Assembly: GCA_964455975.1 (NCBI GenBank)
Contig: CAYVYP010000024.1
Location: 1 to 21,101 of the forward strand
Reading direction: 5' to 3'
From: JAETTH01 sp964455975
GTDB taxonomy: Bacteria > Bacillota > Clostridia > TANB77 > CAG-508
Length of the DNA stretch: 21,101 nucleotides
The notes under the pieces: generated by a model
Seen by the model: the letters and a program-made list of their open reading frames with translations, nothing else
The model's database searches: none
What the model was told of the DNA's origin: nothing
Part shown: positions 7,862-16,739 of the stretch, piece after piece
How positions within the stretch are numbered: the first letter of the stretch is position 1
How the letters are laid out: the number at the start of each line of letters is the position of its first letter
Program-made: the position numbers and the translations under genes

Positions 7862-8816
7862 ATGAAAGAAATTAGCATTATTGTTCCAATATACAATACA
7901 GAGAAATATATAGAAAATTTTATAAAATCAGTTATACAACAAACATTCAAAAATTTTGAATTAATACTTATTAATGATGGTTCTAAAGATAAATCTATAG
8001 AGAAGGCAGAAAATTTATTAAAAAGTACTAATATAGAGTATATAATTATTAATAAAAAAAATGGAGGACAATCATCAGCAAGAAATGTTGGGTTGAAAGA
8101 AGCAAATGGAAATTGGATTGTAATTCCAGATTCTGATGATGTACTACAAAAAGATTATTTAGAAATAATGTATAATCAAACTAAAAATAAAAACATAGAA
8201 GTTATCATTTGTGACTTAAACAATGTTAAAGATGAAAATATTTTTGAAGAAACAATAAGGACCAATAGAGTTGAAGAAAAAATTCGGAAAAAATTTTTTT
8301 GAAGATTTTTTTATGCATAGAATTCAAATTGGTCCAATATCACTAATGATAAAAAAAGAACTAATACAAAATATTAATTTACTTTTTAATGAAAATTCAA
8401 GATATAGTGAGGAATTTATTTTTATTTGTAAATTGCTTTATAATACGAATAAAGCTATACATGTAAAAGAAAAATTATATAATTATTGTTTAAGAAATGG
8501 CTCAGTTAGTACAGGAGCAAATTTAGAAAAAATAATAAATGGATATAATGAAATATTAAAATCAAATGTATTATATAAAGATAAAGAAGAAAAGAGTTGT
8601 AAATTATATAATAAATATGCAATGCCTAGATGGATATTGGCAACAGCTAGATTTACAGCTAGTAATTTAAAATATGAACAATATAAAGAATTAATGAATA
8701 AATTAAATGCTAAAAAAGAAGTAAAAAGATTATTTTCATTTCCAGATGTCAAAACAAAAATAGCTGCTATTATTTTTTGCATTTCTTTATCAACATTTTA
8801 TAATATAAGTAAATAA
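7862..8816 (+). CDS. GT2 family glycosyltransferase, readable only with one +1 frameshift at CGG
   Basis: Residues 1-141 form a GT-A Rossmann domain: SIIVPIYNTEKYI at 5-17, LINDGSKDKS at 36-45, NGGQSSARNVGL at 67-78 and the metal-binding PDSDD at 89-93. At 8285 the frame meets CGG and would stop at 8302 (TGA). Skipping C8285 yields GKNFFEDFFMHRIQIGPIS and an open frame to 8816. That part contains SRYSEEFIFICKLLY, which fits the acidic acceptor-base motif of GT2 enzymes, and a C-terminal helical tail. Total recoded length is 317 residues, normal for capsule GT2 proteins. Without recoding the enzyme would lack its catalytic-base half. The start abuts the capG stop. The sugar transferred cannot be told from sequence. 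The homology argument here is weaker than for capF because GT2 C-terminal halves vary. Confidence 0.8.
8285..8288 (+). other. Putative +1 recoding site CGGA in the GT2 gene
   Basis: The zero-frame codon after ATT (Ile141) is CGG. Advancing one base gives GGA AAA AAT and joins the two GT2 halves. The flanks are A-rich (AAAAAAATT before, AAAAAATTTTTTT after), so a homopolymer indel is a possible rival here. However, removing exactly the C gives a continuous frame and fits the other three sites. Confidence 0.62.
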
Positions 8817-8835
8817 GTAGAAAGAGGAATAAAAA

Positions 8836-10044
8836 TTGAAAATATTATATGCATCAAATATATGCTCGGATAAAGAGTTTGAAAAAATATATAATTTGTG
8901 TAATGAAAATAAACCATTACAATCAATACAAAAATTTAATAAATTGTTATGTGAAGGTATGCAAGAAAATAAAAATATAGAGCTAGAAGTAATCACAAGT
9001 GTACCAATAAATAGGAAAATGTGCAAAAAAACTATTTGGATAGGAAAAAAAGAAAAAGAAAAAGAAATAACATATAGTTATTGCTTTATGCTAAATATAC
9101 CAATAATAAAATTTATAACTTTGTTTTTATCTTCAGTATATATAGCAATTAAATGGTGTATAAAAAATAGAAAAGAAAAACAAAAAGTGGTTATATATGA
9201 TGCATATTGCCCAATTATAGCAAATGTTTCAGCAATAGTAGGAAAATTATTTAAATCTAAGATAATTGCATTATATACGGATGTTCCTAAATGTATGAGT
9301 GATAATTTAGAAAATAAGAATATTATAAAAAAAATATTAAAAAATATTTATAATGAAATAGACAAATTATCAAATAAAATATCAAATGGATATATTTTAT
9401 TAACAGAGCAAATGAATGAAGTTGTAAATTTAAAAAACAAGCCATATATAGTAATTGAAGGATTAGCGGATAATAAAATTGATGTAGCCAACACAATAGA
9501 CAATAAATACAAAGAATTTACAATTTTATATGCTGGTGGACTATACAAAAAATTTGGAATAGAAGTTTTAGTAAAAGCTGTAGAGAAAATACAAAATGAT
9601 AATATAAAACTTTTATTATATGGAAATGGTGAAATGACAGAAGAATTACAAAATAGTAAAAGTAAAAAGATTCAATATGGAGGAGTTCTTCCAAATAAAG
9701 AAATTGTGAAACAGGAAGTTAAATCAACAATATTAGTAAATCCAAGATTTAGTAATGAAGAATATACAAAATATTCTTTTCCATCAAAAAACATGGAATA
9801 TATGGCGTCTGGAACTCCAGTTCTTACAACTAAACTTTCTGGAATGCCTGAAGAATATAATAATTATGTATATTTTATTGAAAAAGAAACAGTAGAAGGA
9901 ATAAAAGATTCAATAGAAAACTTAATGCAAAAAGATAGAAAAGAGTTACATAATAAAGGAATAAGAGCAAAAGAATTTGTTCTAGAAAATAAAAATAATA
10001 TAAAACAAGCAAATAAAATATTTGAATTTATTAAGCTTTTATAG
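8836..10044 (+). CDS. GT4-like glycosyltransferase with TTG start
   Basis: This 402-aa protein reads as a GT-B glycosyltransferase. The N-terminal domain starts (M)KILYASNICSD and has a hydrophobic patch near residues 87-111 that may help membrane attachment. The C-terminal donor domain carries ILYAGGLYKKFG, LLLYGNGEM and FPSKNMEYMASGTPVLTT, in the usual place of the nucleotide-sugar-binding E-x7-E region. The start is TTG at 8836, preceded by AGAGGA about 8 nt upstream; no ATG lies nearby in frame. The spacer after the GT2 gene is 19 nt. CGG at 8867, 9278 and 9467 are all out of phase. Donor and acceptor are unknown. It may act at an intermediate step of repeat-unit synthesis. Confidence 0.82.
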   Translation: MKILYASNICSDKEFEKIYNLCNENKPLQSIQKFNKLLCEGMQENKNIELEVITSVPINRKMCKKTIWIGKKEKEKEITYSYCFMLNIPIIKFITLFLSSVYIAIKWCIKNRKEKQKVVIYDAYCPIIANVSAIVGKLFKSKIIALYTDVPKCMSDNLENKNIIKKILKNIYNEIDKLSNKISNGYILLTEQMNEVVNLKNKPYIVIEGLADNKIDVANTIDNKYKEFTILYAGGLYKKFGIEVLVKAVEKIQNDNIKLLLYGNGEMTEELQNSKSKKIQYGGVLPNKEIVKQEVKSTILVNPRFSNEEYTKYSFPSKNMEYMASGTPVLTTKLSGMPEEYNNYVYFIEKETVEGIKDSIENLMQKDRKELHNKGIRAKEFVLENKNNIKQANKIFEFIKLL

Positions 10045-10058
10045 GAGGAAAATAAACA

Positions 10059-11375
10059 ATGATTATAGGAACAATAATATTTTTTGCAATTTTTATTACA
10101 ATGCTTTATTTTATAAAAGTAGATATAATATCCAAAAGAATATTAACAATATATCTTATTGTTACTGGAATAATACTGTCTGTTAGTATGTGCAATCCAG
10201 TTGGATTATATCCTGTATCGAATTACACATATTTTTTATGGATTATAAATATAATATTTTTTACTATTACATTAATTATAGTAAATAAAAAATATTTAAA
10301 AAATAAATATGATGATTTGCCGATTATTGATATTAATAAATGCGTTAAATCAAAATTAATAATTATAATAGGATTAATAGAATTAGGCTTTTTGATTTAT
10401 TATAAAATAAAGTATGAATCAATTATATCAACACTCCCTAATAGTCAAATGAGGATAGTAAGATTTACATTATTATTTAACGGAGCATTTGAAACATTAT
10501 TCTATAATTATATAATTTCAGGTGTAATTGGTATTTTTTCAATGTTATTTGCTATTTTATTAGTAAATAAAAAAGTATTTAATATACAATTTATATTAAT
10601 TTTTATAAATATTATATTATTTACATTAATTGGATACGGAAGAATGACAATATTTAATACAATATTATATATTATAATTACAATACTACTACAAAAGAAA
10701 AGAATAAATTGTTTTAAATTTAAAAATATATTAAAATGTATAATTACAATTATACTAATTTTTACTGTGTTTGTAGCAATGATTTGTGTAAGAATGAAAG
10801 ATTCTAATCTTAGTAATGAAGAAAATATAAAAAAAGCAATTTCTAATCAAGCAACTCAAATATTTGAATATTTTGGTGGAGGATTTAGAATGTTGGACGA
10901 ATTTGTAAAAAATGGATTTCAAGAATTTGAAGGTAATACATATGGTAGAGCTACTCTTGCTGGATTTGATGAAATAATATTATATCCATTAAAAGGAATA
11001 GGAATAGAAATTGATTCATTTAACAATATTGCTGCAAATATAATGGAAAAAACAATAAGTGTGGGAGAAAACACACCATATTTTAATGCTTTTTATACAT
11101 GTGTGATGAACTATTATTTGGATTTTGGAATAATAGGAGTTATTGTTATTCCTATGATTTATGCAATATTAATAAGTATAGCAATTTATAATCATTATAA
11201 AAGAAAAAACATATATTCATTGTTATTATTAAACTATGTTGTTATGAATTTAATTATGGGAATACTAAAGTGGAATTATCAAGGAGGATCAAATGTTTTT
11301 ATACTTATGATTTTAATATTAATAAATGGAATAAATAATTATCAACATAAAGTAAAAAAGGAGAAAAATTTATAA
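10059..11375 (+). CDS. wzy: Wzy-like O-antigen/capsule repeat-unit polymerase
   Basis: This 438-aa protein is almost wholly hydrophobic, with about ten or more predicted membrane helices. One larger hydrophilic region, about residues 245-340, contains GENTPYFNAFYTCVMNYYLD and then DFGIIGVIVIPMIYA. That arrangement of a long extracytoplasmic loop followed by a G-rich helix is typical of oligosaccharide repeat-unit polymerases, which join lipid-linked repeat units outside the membrane. Primary sequence in this family is poorly conserved, so the call rests on topology, length, the loop motif and the presence of a Wzx gene in the same operon. AGGAGG at 10043-10048 overlaps the previous TAG stop and lies 10 nt before ATG 10059. 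Out-of-phase CGG at 10481 and 10637 do no harm. Confidence 0.82.
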   Translation: MIIGTIIFFAIFITMLYFIKVDIISKRILTIYLIVTGIILSVSMCNPVGLYPVSNYTYFLWIINIIFFTITLIIVNKKYLKNKYDDLPIIDINKCVKSKLIIIIGLIELGFLIYYKIKYESIISTLPNSQMRIVRFTLLFNGAFETLFYNYIISGVIGIFSMLFAILLVNKKVFNIQFILIFINIILFTLIGYGRMTIFNTILYIIITILLQKKRINCFKFKNILKCIITIILIFTVFVAMICVRMKDSNLSNEENIKKAISNQATQIFEYFGGGFRMLDEFVKNGFQEFEGNTYGRATLAGFDEIILYPLKGIGIEIDSFNNIAANIMEKTISVGENTPYFNAFYTCVMNYYLDFGIIGVIVIPMIYAILISIAIYNHYKRKNIYSLLLLNYVVMNLIMGILKWNYQGGSNVFILMILILINGINNYQHKVKKEKNL

Positions 11376-11378
11376 ACT

Positions 11379-12635
11379 ATGAAAATATTATGGATAGTTA
11401 ATACTATATTTCCATATCCAGCAAAACAAATAGGACAAGTTAAAAATGTTTTTGGCGGATGGTTAAATGGATTAGCAAATGAATTAATAAAAGAAGAAAA
11501 TATTGATTTAGCTATAGCTACAGTATATAATGGAAAAACAATTAAAATATTTAATGATGGAAAAATTATGTATTATTTAATTCCTGGAGCTCCAGCAATG
11601 AAATATAATAAAATATTAGAAAAATATTGGAGAATAATAAATAATGAATTTGTACCTGATTTAGTGCATATTCATGGAACAGAATTTGCACATGGTTTAG
11701 CTTTTAGAAAAGCCTGTCCTGAAGTTAAAATAGTAACATCAATTCAAGGGTTAGTCTCTATTTGTGAAAAAGTATATTACGGAAATATTAAAATAAAAGA
11801 GATATTAAAAAATATTACATTCAGAGATATATTAAAACATGATACAATATTTCAAGCAAAGAAAAAATTTGAAAATAGAGGTAAGAATGAAATTAAATTG
11901 ATTAAAGGATCAAATGCAATAATAGGTAGAACAACATGGGATTACGCAAATACAAAAGCATTAAATTTAGATGAAAAATATTACATAGGAAATGAAATAT
12001 TAAGAAGTAACTTTTATGATAAGGAATGGAAAATAGAAAATGTAGAGAAGCATACAATATTTTGTAGTCAAGCTAATTACCCGATAAAGGGTTTACATTA
12101 TATGCTAGAGGCTCTATATATTCTTAAACAAATATATTCAGATGTAAAACTATATATTGCAGGTAATAATATTTTAGATACTACTACATTATCTAAAAAA
12201 ATTAAAAAAAATGGATATGCAAAATATATTAAAACCCTAATTAAAAAATATGAATTAGATAACAATATAATATTTACTGGATTATTAGATGAAAATCAAA
12301 TGATAGAAAAATTACTTAAAACAAATGTATTTGTATTGCCATCTGCAATAGAAAACAGCTCTAATTCACTTGGAGAAGCAATGTTATTAGGAATGCCTTG
12401 TGTAGCTTCTAATACTGGTGGAACAATGGATATATTAGAACATAAAAAAGAGGGATTATTATATCCATATACTGAACCAACAATTTTAGCAGAGTATATA
12501 TCAAGATATTTTAAGGAGAGTAAACTTTGTGAAGAATATGGAAAAAATGCAAGAATAACAGCCTTACAAAGACATAATCCAGAAAAAAATGTAAAAGAGG
12601 TTATAAAAATATATAAAAAGGTATTGGGGGATTGA
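11379..12635 (+). CDS. GT4 family glycosyltransferase
   Basis: This is a 418-aa GT-B enzyme starting MKILWIVNTIFPYPAKQIG. The N-terminal acceptor domain contains FGGWLNGLA and DLVHIHGTEFAHG. The C-terminal domain contains CSQANYPIKGLHYMLEAL, LYIAGNN and ENSSNSLGEAMLLGMPCVAS with the E-x7-E donor-binding pattern, then NTGGTMDIL. It transfers a sugar from a nucleotide donor to the growing lipid-linked oligosaccharide at the cytoplasmic face; donor unknown. It starts 3 nt after the polymerase gene and ends 1 nt before the next glycosyltransferase, so expression is likely coupled. The stop is TGA, which confirms the standard use of TGA here. Confidence 0.88.
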   Translation: MKILWIVNTIFPYPAKQIGQVKNVFGGWLNGLANELIKEENIDLAIATVYNGKTIKIFNDGKIMYYLIPGAPAMKYNKILEKYWRIINNEFVPDLVHIHGTEFAHGLAFRKACPEVKIVTSIQGLVSICEKVYYGNIKIKEILKNITFRDILKHDTIFQAKKKFENRGKNEIKLIKGSNAIIGRTTWDYANTKALNLDEKYYIGNEILRSNFYDKEWKIENVEKHTIFCSQANYPIKGLHYMLEALYILKQIYSDVKLYIAGNNILDTTTLSKKIKKNGYAKYIKTLIKKYELDNNIIFTGLLDENQMIEKLLKTNVFVLPSAIENSSNSLGEAMLLGMPCVASNTGGTMDILEHKKEGLLYPYTEPTILAEYISRYFKESKLCEEYGKNARITALQRHNPEKNVKEVIKIYKKVLGD

Positions 12636-12636
12636 T

Positions 12637-13788
12637 ATGAAAATAACATTTATATCAAATTATTTAAATCATCATCAACTGCCATTTTGCTTAGAAATGA
12701 AAAAAATAAAAGATGTAGAGTTTAATTTTATAGCAACTGAAAAAATATCAGAGGTAAGATTAAAATTAGGATATGAAGACATGAATTCTAAATATGATTT
12801 TGTTATTGAAGCATATAAAGAAGATGAAAAACAAAAAGCTTTAAATATTGCAGAAGATAGTGATGTAGTAATAATTGGATCTGCTCCAGAAATATACATA
12901 AAAGAAAGATTAAAAGAAAATAAGATTACGTTTAGATATAGTGAAAGAATTTTCAAAAAAGGAAAATGGCAAATATTAAATTTTAAATTATTAGCATCAT
13001 TATATAAACATAATACAATATATAACAGAAAAAATTTGTATTTATTATGTGCAAGTGCATATACAGCGGGAGACTTTTCTATAGTAGGAGCATATAAAAA
13101 TAAAGCATATAAGTGGGGATATTTTCCAGAAATAAAAGAATATGATATAAATCAACTTATTAAAAAGAAAAGTACAAACAAAAATGTGGAAATTCTATGG
13201 GTAGGAAGATATTTGAAATGGAAAAATCCAGAGGCCATTATTAAATTAGCTATTAAATTAAAAAAAAATAATGAAAGATTTAAAATAAATATGCTTGGTA
13301 CAGGAGAACTAGAAGAAAAGATAAAAAAATTAGTTAAAAAGAATAATTTACAAAGTAATATTAATATTTTAGGATCAATGTCAACAGAACAAGTAAGAAA
13401 ATATATGGAAGAAGCTAATATATTTATATTTTCTAGTGACAGAAATGAAGGTTGGGGAGCTGTATTAAATGAAGCTATGAATAGTGGATGTGTTGTAGTG
13501 GCAAATAATGAAATAGGTTCAGTTCCATTTTTACTAAAAGATAATGAAAATGGGTTTATTTATAAAAATAATAATCAAAATGAATTGTACATAAAAGTAA
13601 AAGAAGCAATGAACAATCAAGAATTATCAATAAAATTAGGAAAAAATGCATATGAAACAATGATAAATGTATGGAATGCAAAAACAGCAGCAAATAATTT
13701 AATTACTTTAATAGAAGATATAAAAGCAAGCAAAGAAAGCAGTATAAAAGAAGGACCTTGTAGTAAAGCCAAAGTAATAATTAAATAA
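12637..13788 (+). CDS. GT4 family glycosyltransferase
   Basis: This is a 383-aa GT-B enzyme. Its N-terminus MKITFISNYLNHHQLPFC resembles a group of capsule glycosyltransferases that open with SNYLNHHQ. The C-terminal domain shows EILWVGRYLKWKNPE, MLGTGELEEKI, NILGSMSTEQVRKYM, NEGWGAVLNEAMNSGCVVVA with the paired glutamates and EIGSVPFL. It probably adds one sugar of the repeat unit; donor unknown. It starts 1 nt after the preceding TGA, with a G-rich site (GGGGGAT) upstream. The last 25 or so residues are Lys/Ser rich and may be an unconserved tail. Out-of-phase CGG at 13067 is tolerated. Confidence 0.87.
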   Translation: MKITFISNYLNHHQLPFCLEMKKIKDVEFNFIATEKISEVRLKLGYEDMNSKYDFVIEAYKEDEKQKALNIAEDSDVVIIGSAPEIYIKERLKENKITFRYSERIFKKGKWQILNFKLLASLYKHNTIYNRKNLYLLCASAYTAGDFSIVGAYKNKAYKWGYFPEIKEYDINQLIKKKSTNKNVEILWVGRYLKWKNPEAIIKLAIKLKKNNERFKINMLGTGELEEKIKKLVKKNNLQSNINILGSMSTEQVRKYMEEANIFIFSSDRNEGWGAVLNEAMNSGCVVVANNEIGSVPFLLKDNENGFIYKNNNQNELYIKVKEAMNNQELSIKLGKNAYETMINVWNAKTAANNLITLIEDIKASKESSIKEGPCSKAKVIIK

Positions 13789-13831
13789 AAAAATAAAGTA
13801 TCATTATTAATAAAAGAAAGAAGAGCAAAAT

Positions 13832-15145
13832 TTGAATATAAAGCAAAGTATAAATAGAATAAAAAAATCAGCAGTAGTTAAAAATTCTTCATGGATTATT
13901 GCCGAAAAAGTATTTCAAATGGCAATAGCTTTATTTGTAAATAGAGCTGTCGCTGGATATTTACAACCAGATAACTTTGGAACGTTAAATTATGGAGCAT
14001 CTATTGTTGCATTTTTTACAAGTTTATGCACGCTAGGTTTAGATGCAATTGTAATTAATGCTATAATAAATAAACCAAAAGAACAGGGACAAATTATAGG
14101 TACTAGTATTTTTATGAGAATTATATCTAGTATTTTATCTATGGTTGGAATATTAATAGTAATATCAATATTAAAGCCAGAAGATTCAATTATAAAAATA
14201 GTTACAGTATTGCAATCTATAGCATTATTTTTTGATTCTTTTAATATTTTACAATTATGGTACCAATCAAAATTAAAATCCAAATATATTTCATTAATTG
14301 CATTTGGTGTATATATATTAGTTGCTATTTTTAAAGTGATATTAGTAATATTAAAAAAAGAAATAATATGGTTTGCTTTTGCAAATACTTTAACATCAAT
14401 TTTAACTATGATATTTACATATAGACTATATAAAGTTCAAAATGGACCTAAATTAGAAATAAAAAGAGATTTAATAAAACCACTAATTAGTCAAAGTTAT
14501 CACTTTATTTTATCTGGATTAATGATAGCAGTTTATGGACAAACTGATAAAATTATGATAGGCAGTATGATGAATAATATGTCTGCTGTAGGATTTTATT
14601 CAGTAGCAACTACTATAACTAATTTATGGAGTTTTATACCAAGTGCTATTATAACATCTTTTAGACCAACGATAATTGAAGCAAAAAAAGTAAGCGATGA
14701 ATTATATATTAAGAGATTAAAACAATTATATTCAGTTATATTATGGCTAAATATTTTGTATGCATTATTTATTACAATATTTGCGAATCTTTTTATAAAT
14801 ATTTTATATGGACCAGAATATATAGAAGCAAAAATACCGTTATTATTAGCAGTATGGAGTGGTGGATTTTCATATATAGGAGTTGCAAGAGACATATGGT
14901 TTGTATCAGAAGGATATCAAAAATATTCAAAGTGGATATCATTAATGGGATGTATTACAAATATAATTTTAAATTTTATTTTAATTCCTATATATGGAAT
15001 CATAGGAGCAGCAATAGCAACAACTATAACTCAAGTAATGACCGGATTAATATCTACATTATTTTTTAAAGAAACTAGAAAAAATACAAAATACATATTA
15101 GAAGCTTTTGTATTTAAATTTAATGTCGAAAAAATAAAGGAGTAA
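13832..15145 (+). CDS. wzx: Wzx-like polysaccharide flippase (MOP/PST family) with TTG start
   Basis: This 437-aa multi-helix membrane protein shows the N-terminal pattern KNSSWIIAEKVFQMAIALFVNRAVAGYL followed by QPDNFGTLNYG, which marks Wzx/RfbX flippases. About 12 hydrophobic segments can be traced, including a QTDKIMIGSMM loop typical of the family. It moves lipid-linked repeat units across the membrane for the polymerase encoded upstream. The best start is TTG 13832 because the conserved N-terminus begins within a few codons; the ribosome site (AAGAAAGAAGAG) is weak. The 43-nt spacer before it holds no recognisable feature. Out-of-phase CGG at 15043 lies within ACC GGA. Confidence 0.88.
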   Translation: MNIKQSINRIKKSAVVKNSSWIIAEKVFQMAIALFVNRAVAGYLQPDNFGTLNYGASIVAFFTSLCTLGLDAIVINAIINKPKEQGQIIGTSIFMRIISSILSMVGILIVISILKPEDSIIKIVTVLQSIALFFDSFNILQLWYQSKLKSKYISLIAFGVYILVAIFKVILVILKKEIIWFAFANTLTSILTMIFTYRLYKVQNGPKLEIKRDLIKPLISQSYHFILSGLMIAVYGQTDKIMIGSMMNNMSAVGFYSVATTITNLWSFIPSAIITSFRPTIIEAKKVSDELYIKRLKQLYSVILWLNILYALFITIFANLFINILYGPEYIEAKIPLLLAVWSGGFSYIGVARDIWFVSEGYQKYSKWISLMGCITNIILNFILIPIYGIIGAAIATTITQVMTGLISTLFFKETRKNTKYILEAFVFKFNVEKIKE

Positions 15146-15148
15146 TTG

Positions 15149-15991
15149 ATGAATAATAGTGAAATTAATATAAGAAAACTACAATTAGTAGAATTAGAGA
15201 CGTTAAAAGAATTTATAAATGCATGTGACAAATTAAATCTAAAATACTATTTAATTGGTGGAACTTTATTGGGGTGCATAAGGCATGAGGGATTTATTCC
15301 TTGGGACGATGATATTGACATAGCTATGCCAAGAGGGGATTATGAAAAATTTGTTAAAAATGCACAAGATTTGCTAAAAGAAAAGTATTTTATACAAAAT
15401 TATAAAACTGATAAAGAATTTGTATTAAATTTTACTAAAATAAGAAATTCAGAAACAACTTTTATAGAAACAACTTCAAAAAATAGAAATATAAATCATG
15501 GTATATATATAGATGTTTTTCCAATAGATGGAATTTCAGAAAGTAAAATAGAAAATTTAAAAGCCAAAATACTAAATATATTATATAATTTTCAAACAGA
15601 TAAATATTTTTATATATTAAATCAAATAAAAAAATCATGGAAAGGTAACTTATTGTTTTCTATATCTAACTTACTATATGGAAAGAAATCTTTACGAGAA
15701 ATTCAAGATAAAAAAGAAAAATTATATACAAAATATAAATTTGATAATTCATTAAGATATAATAGTTATTGCGGTATATATGGAGATAAGGAAATTGGTT
15801 ATATAAGTGATTTAGGTAATGGTATAGAGAAAAAATTTGAAGGATTAAAAGTGTTAGTTCCTACAAATTATGATATATGGTTACATAGAATTTATGGTGA
15901 TTATATGAAGTTACCACCAAAAGAAAAACAAATTGCTCATCATTATAATGAAATTATAGATATAAAAAATACTCATAAAAAATATATATAA
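15149..15991 (+). CDS. licD: LicD-family phosphotransferase
   Basis: This is a 280-aa protein with the full LicD signature: YYLIGGTLLGCIRHEGFIPW followed by DDDIDIAMPR at about residues 34-62 (metal-binding Asp cluster). LicD proteins transfer phosphocholine, or in capsule loci other CDP-activated alcohols, to sugars of surface glycans. No choline uptake or kinase gene is seen nearby. Instead a cytidylyltransferase and an SDR follow, which suggests a CDP-polyol as donor (inference). AAGGAG at 15137-15142 lies 6 nt before ATG 15149, which is preferred to the in-frame TTG at 15146. It sits 3 nt after the flippase stop. CGA encodes Arg in SLREIQ, and out-of-phase CGG at 15772 is tolerated. Confidence 0.9.
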   Translation: MNNSEINIRKLQLVELETLKEFINACDKLNLKYYLIGGTLLGCIRHEGFIPWDDDIDIAMPRGDYEKFVKNAQDLLKEKYFIQNYKTDKEFVLNFTKIRNSETTFIETTSKNRNINHGIYIDVFPIDGISESKIENLKAKILNILYNFQTDKYFYILNQIKKSWKGNLLFSISNLLYGKKSLREIQDKKEKLYTKYKFDNSLRYNSYCGIYGDKEIGYISDLGNGIEKKFEGLKVLVPTNYDIWLHRIYGDYMKLPPKEKQIAHHYNEIIDIKNTHKKYI

Positions 15992-16007
15992 ATAGGAGGA
16001 AATTAAT

Positions 16008-16718
16008 ATGAATATTGCGCTTTTAACAGCAGCAGGAAAAGGAACAAGAATGGGTCAAGATATACCAAAACAATTTTTAAGTATATTTGATAAACCAATT
16101 ATAGTTTACACAATGGAAATATTTCAAAATCATCCTGCAATAGATGAAATTGCTATAGTATGTCTTGAAGGATGGGAAAACATTTTACAAGCATATGCAA
16201 ATCAATTTAATATTACAAAGCTAAAATTAATAGTTAAAGGTGGAGCTACTGGTCAAGAATCAATAAAAAATGGATTGTTTGAAATAGAAAAAAACCACAA
16301 TAAAGATGATATTATTTTAATACATGATGGAAATAGAACTCTTGTATCTAATGAAATTATTTCAAATAGTATTTCAGTATGTAAGGAAAAAGGAAATGCT
16401 ATAACAGCTATTCCTTGTGTTGAAGCCGTTTTTGAAACGGAAAATAAAATTGAATCTGAAAAGCCAATATCTAGAGATAAAATAGTAAGAACACAAACGC
16501 CACATGTATTTTATTTAAAAGATATTACAAATTTATATAGAGAAGCTGAAGAAAAAAACATACAAAATTCTGTTGCTGCTTGTACACTTATGACTGAACT
16601 TGGAAAAAAAATATATTTTTCACAGGGATCTGAAAAAAATATAAAGCTTACAACAATAGAAGATTTAGAAATATTTAAAGCATTATATAAAACTGAAAAA
16701 TGTAATTGGATAAAATAA
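16008..16718 (+). CDS. IspD/TarI-like CTP-dependent cytidylyltransferase
   Basis: This 236-aa protein has the nucleotide-binding LLTAAGKGTRMG and IPKQF at residues 5-23, the signature of IspD/TarI enzymes, followed by HDGNRTLVSNEII, RTQTPHVFYL and TTIEDLEIF. In IspD the middle motif is usually HDAARP, and its change to HDGNRT points away from isoprenoid synthesis toward a CDP-alditol or CDP-sugar alcohol role as in TarI-type and capsule-associated enzymes (inference). The reaction would be CTP + polyol phosphate to CDP-polyol + PPi. Location between licD and an SDR supports a three-gene module. AGGAGG lies just upstream of ATG 16008. The substrate cannot be assigned from sequence. Confidence 0.82.
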   Translation: MNIALLTAAGKGTRMGQDIPKQFLSIFDKPIIVYTMEIFQNHPAIDEIAIVCLEGWENILQAYANQFNITKLKLIVKGGATGQESIKNGLFEIEKNHNKDDIILIHDGNRTLVSNEIISNSISVCKEKGNAITAIPCVEAVFETENKIESEKPISRDKIVRTQTPHVFYLKDITNLYREAEEKNIQNSVAACTLMTELGKKIYFSQGSEKNIKLTTIEDLEIFKALYKTEKCNWIK

Positions 16719-16739
16719 TTAATAATGGAGTGTAAATGT

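Noticed and set aside
663..8287. Reassignment of CGG to another amino acid (as Trp or Gln in some Firmicutes) without frameshift
   Set aside because: Changing the meaning of CGG does not help: the zero frame after each CGG has no family similarity and soon ends (719, 6032, 8302). Only a one-base advance restores the proteins.
663..8288. Classical programmed +1 frameshifting as in prfB
   Set aside because: No in-frame stop codon at the shift, no internal Shine-Dalgarno sequence at fixed spacing and no shared slippery codon were seen at the four sites.
8300..8302. TGA read as a sense codon in the GT2 gene
   Set aside because: The zero frame is already wrong after CGG 8285, and TGA ends four other genes in the normal way.
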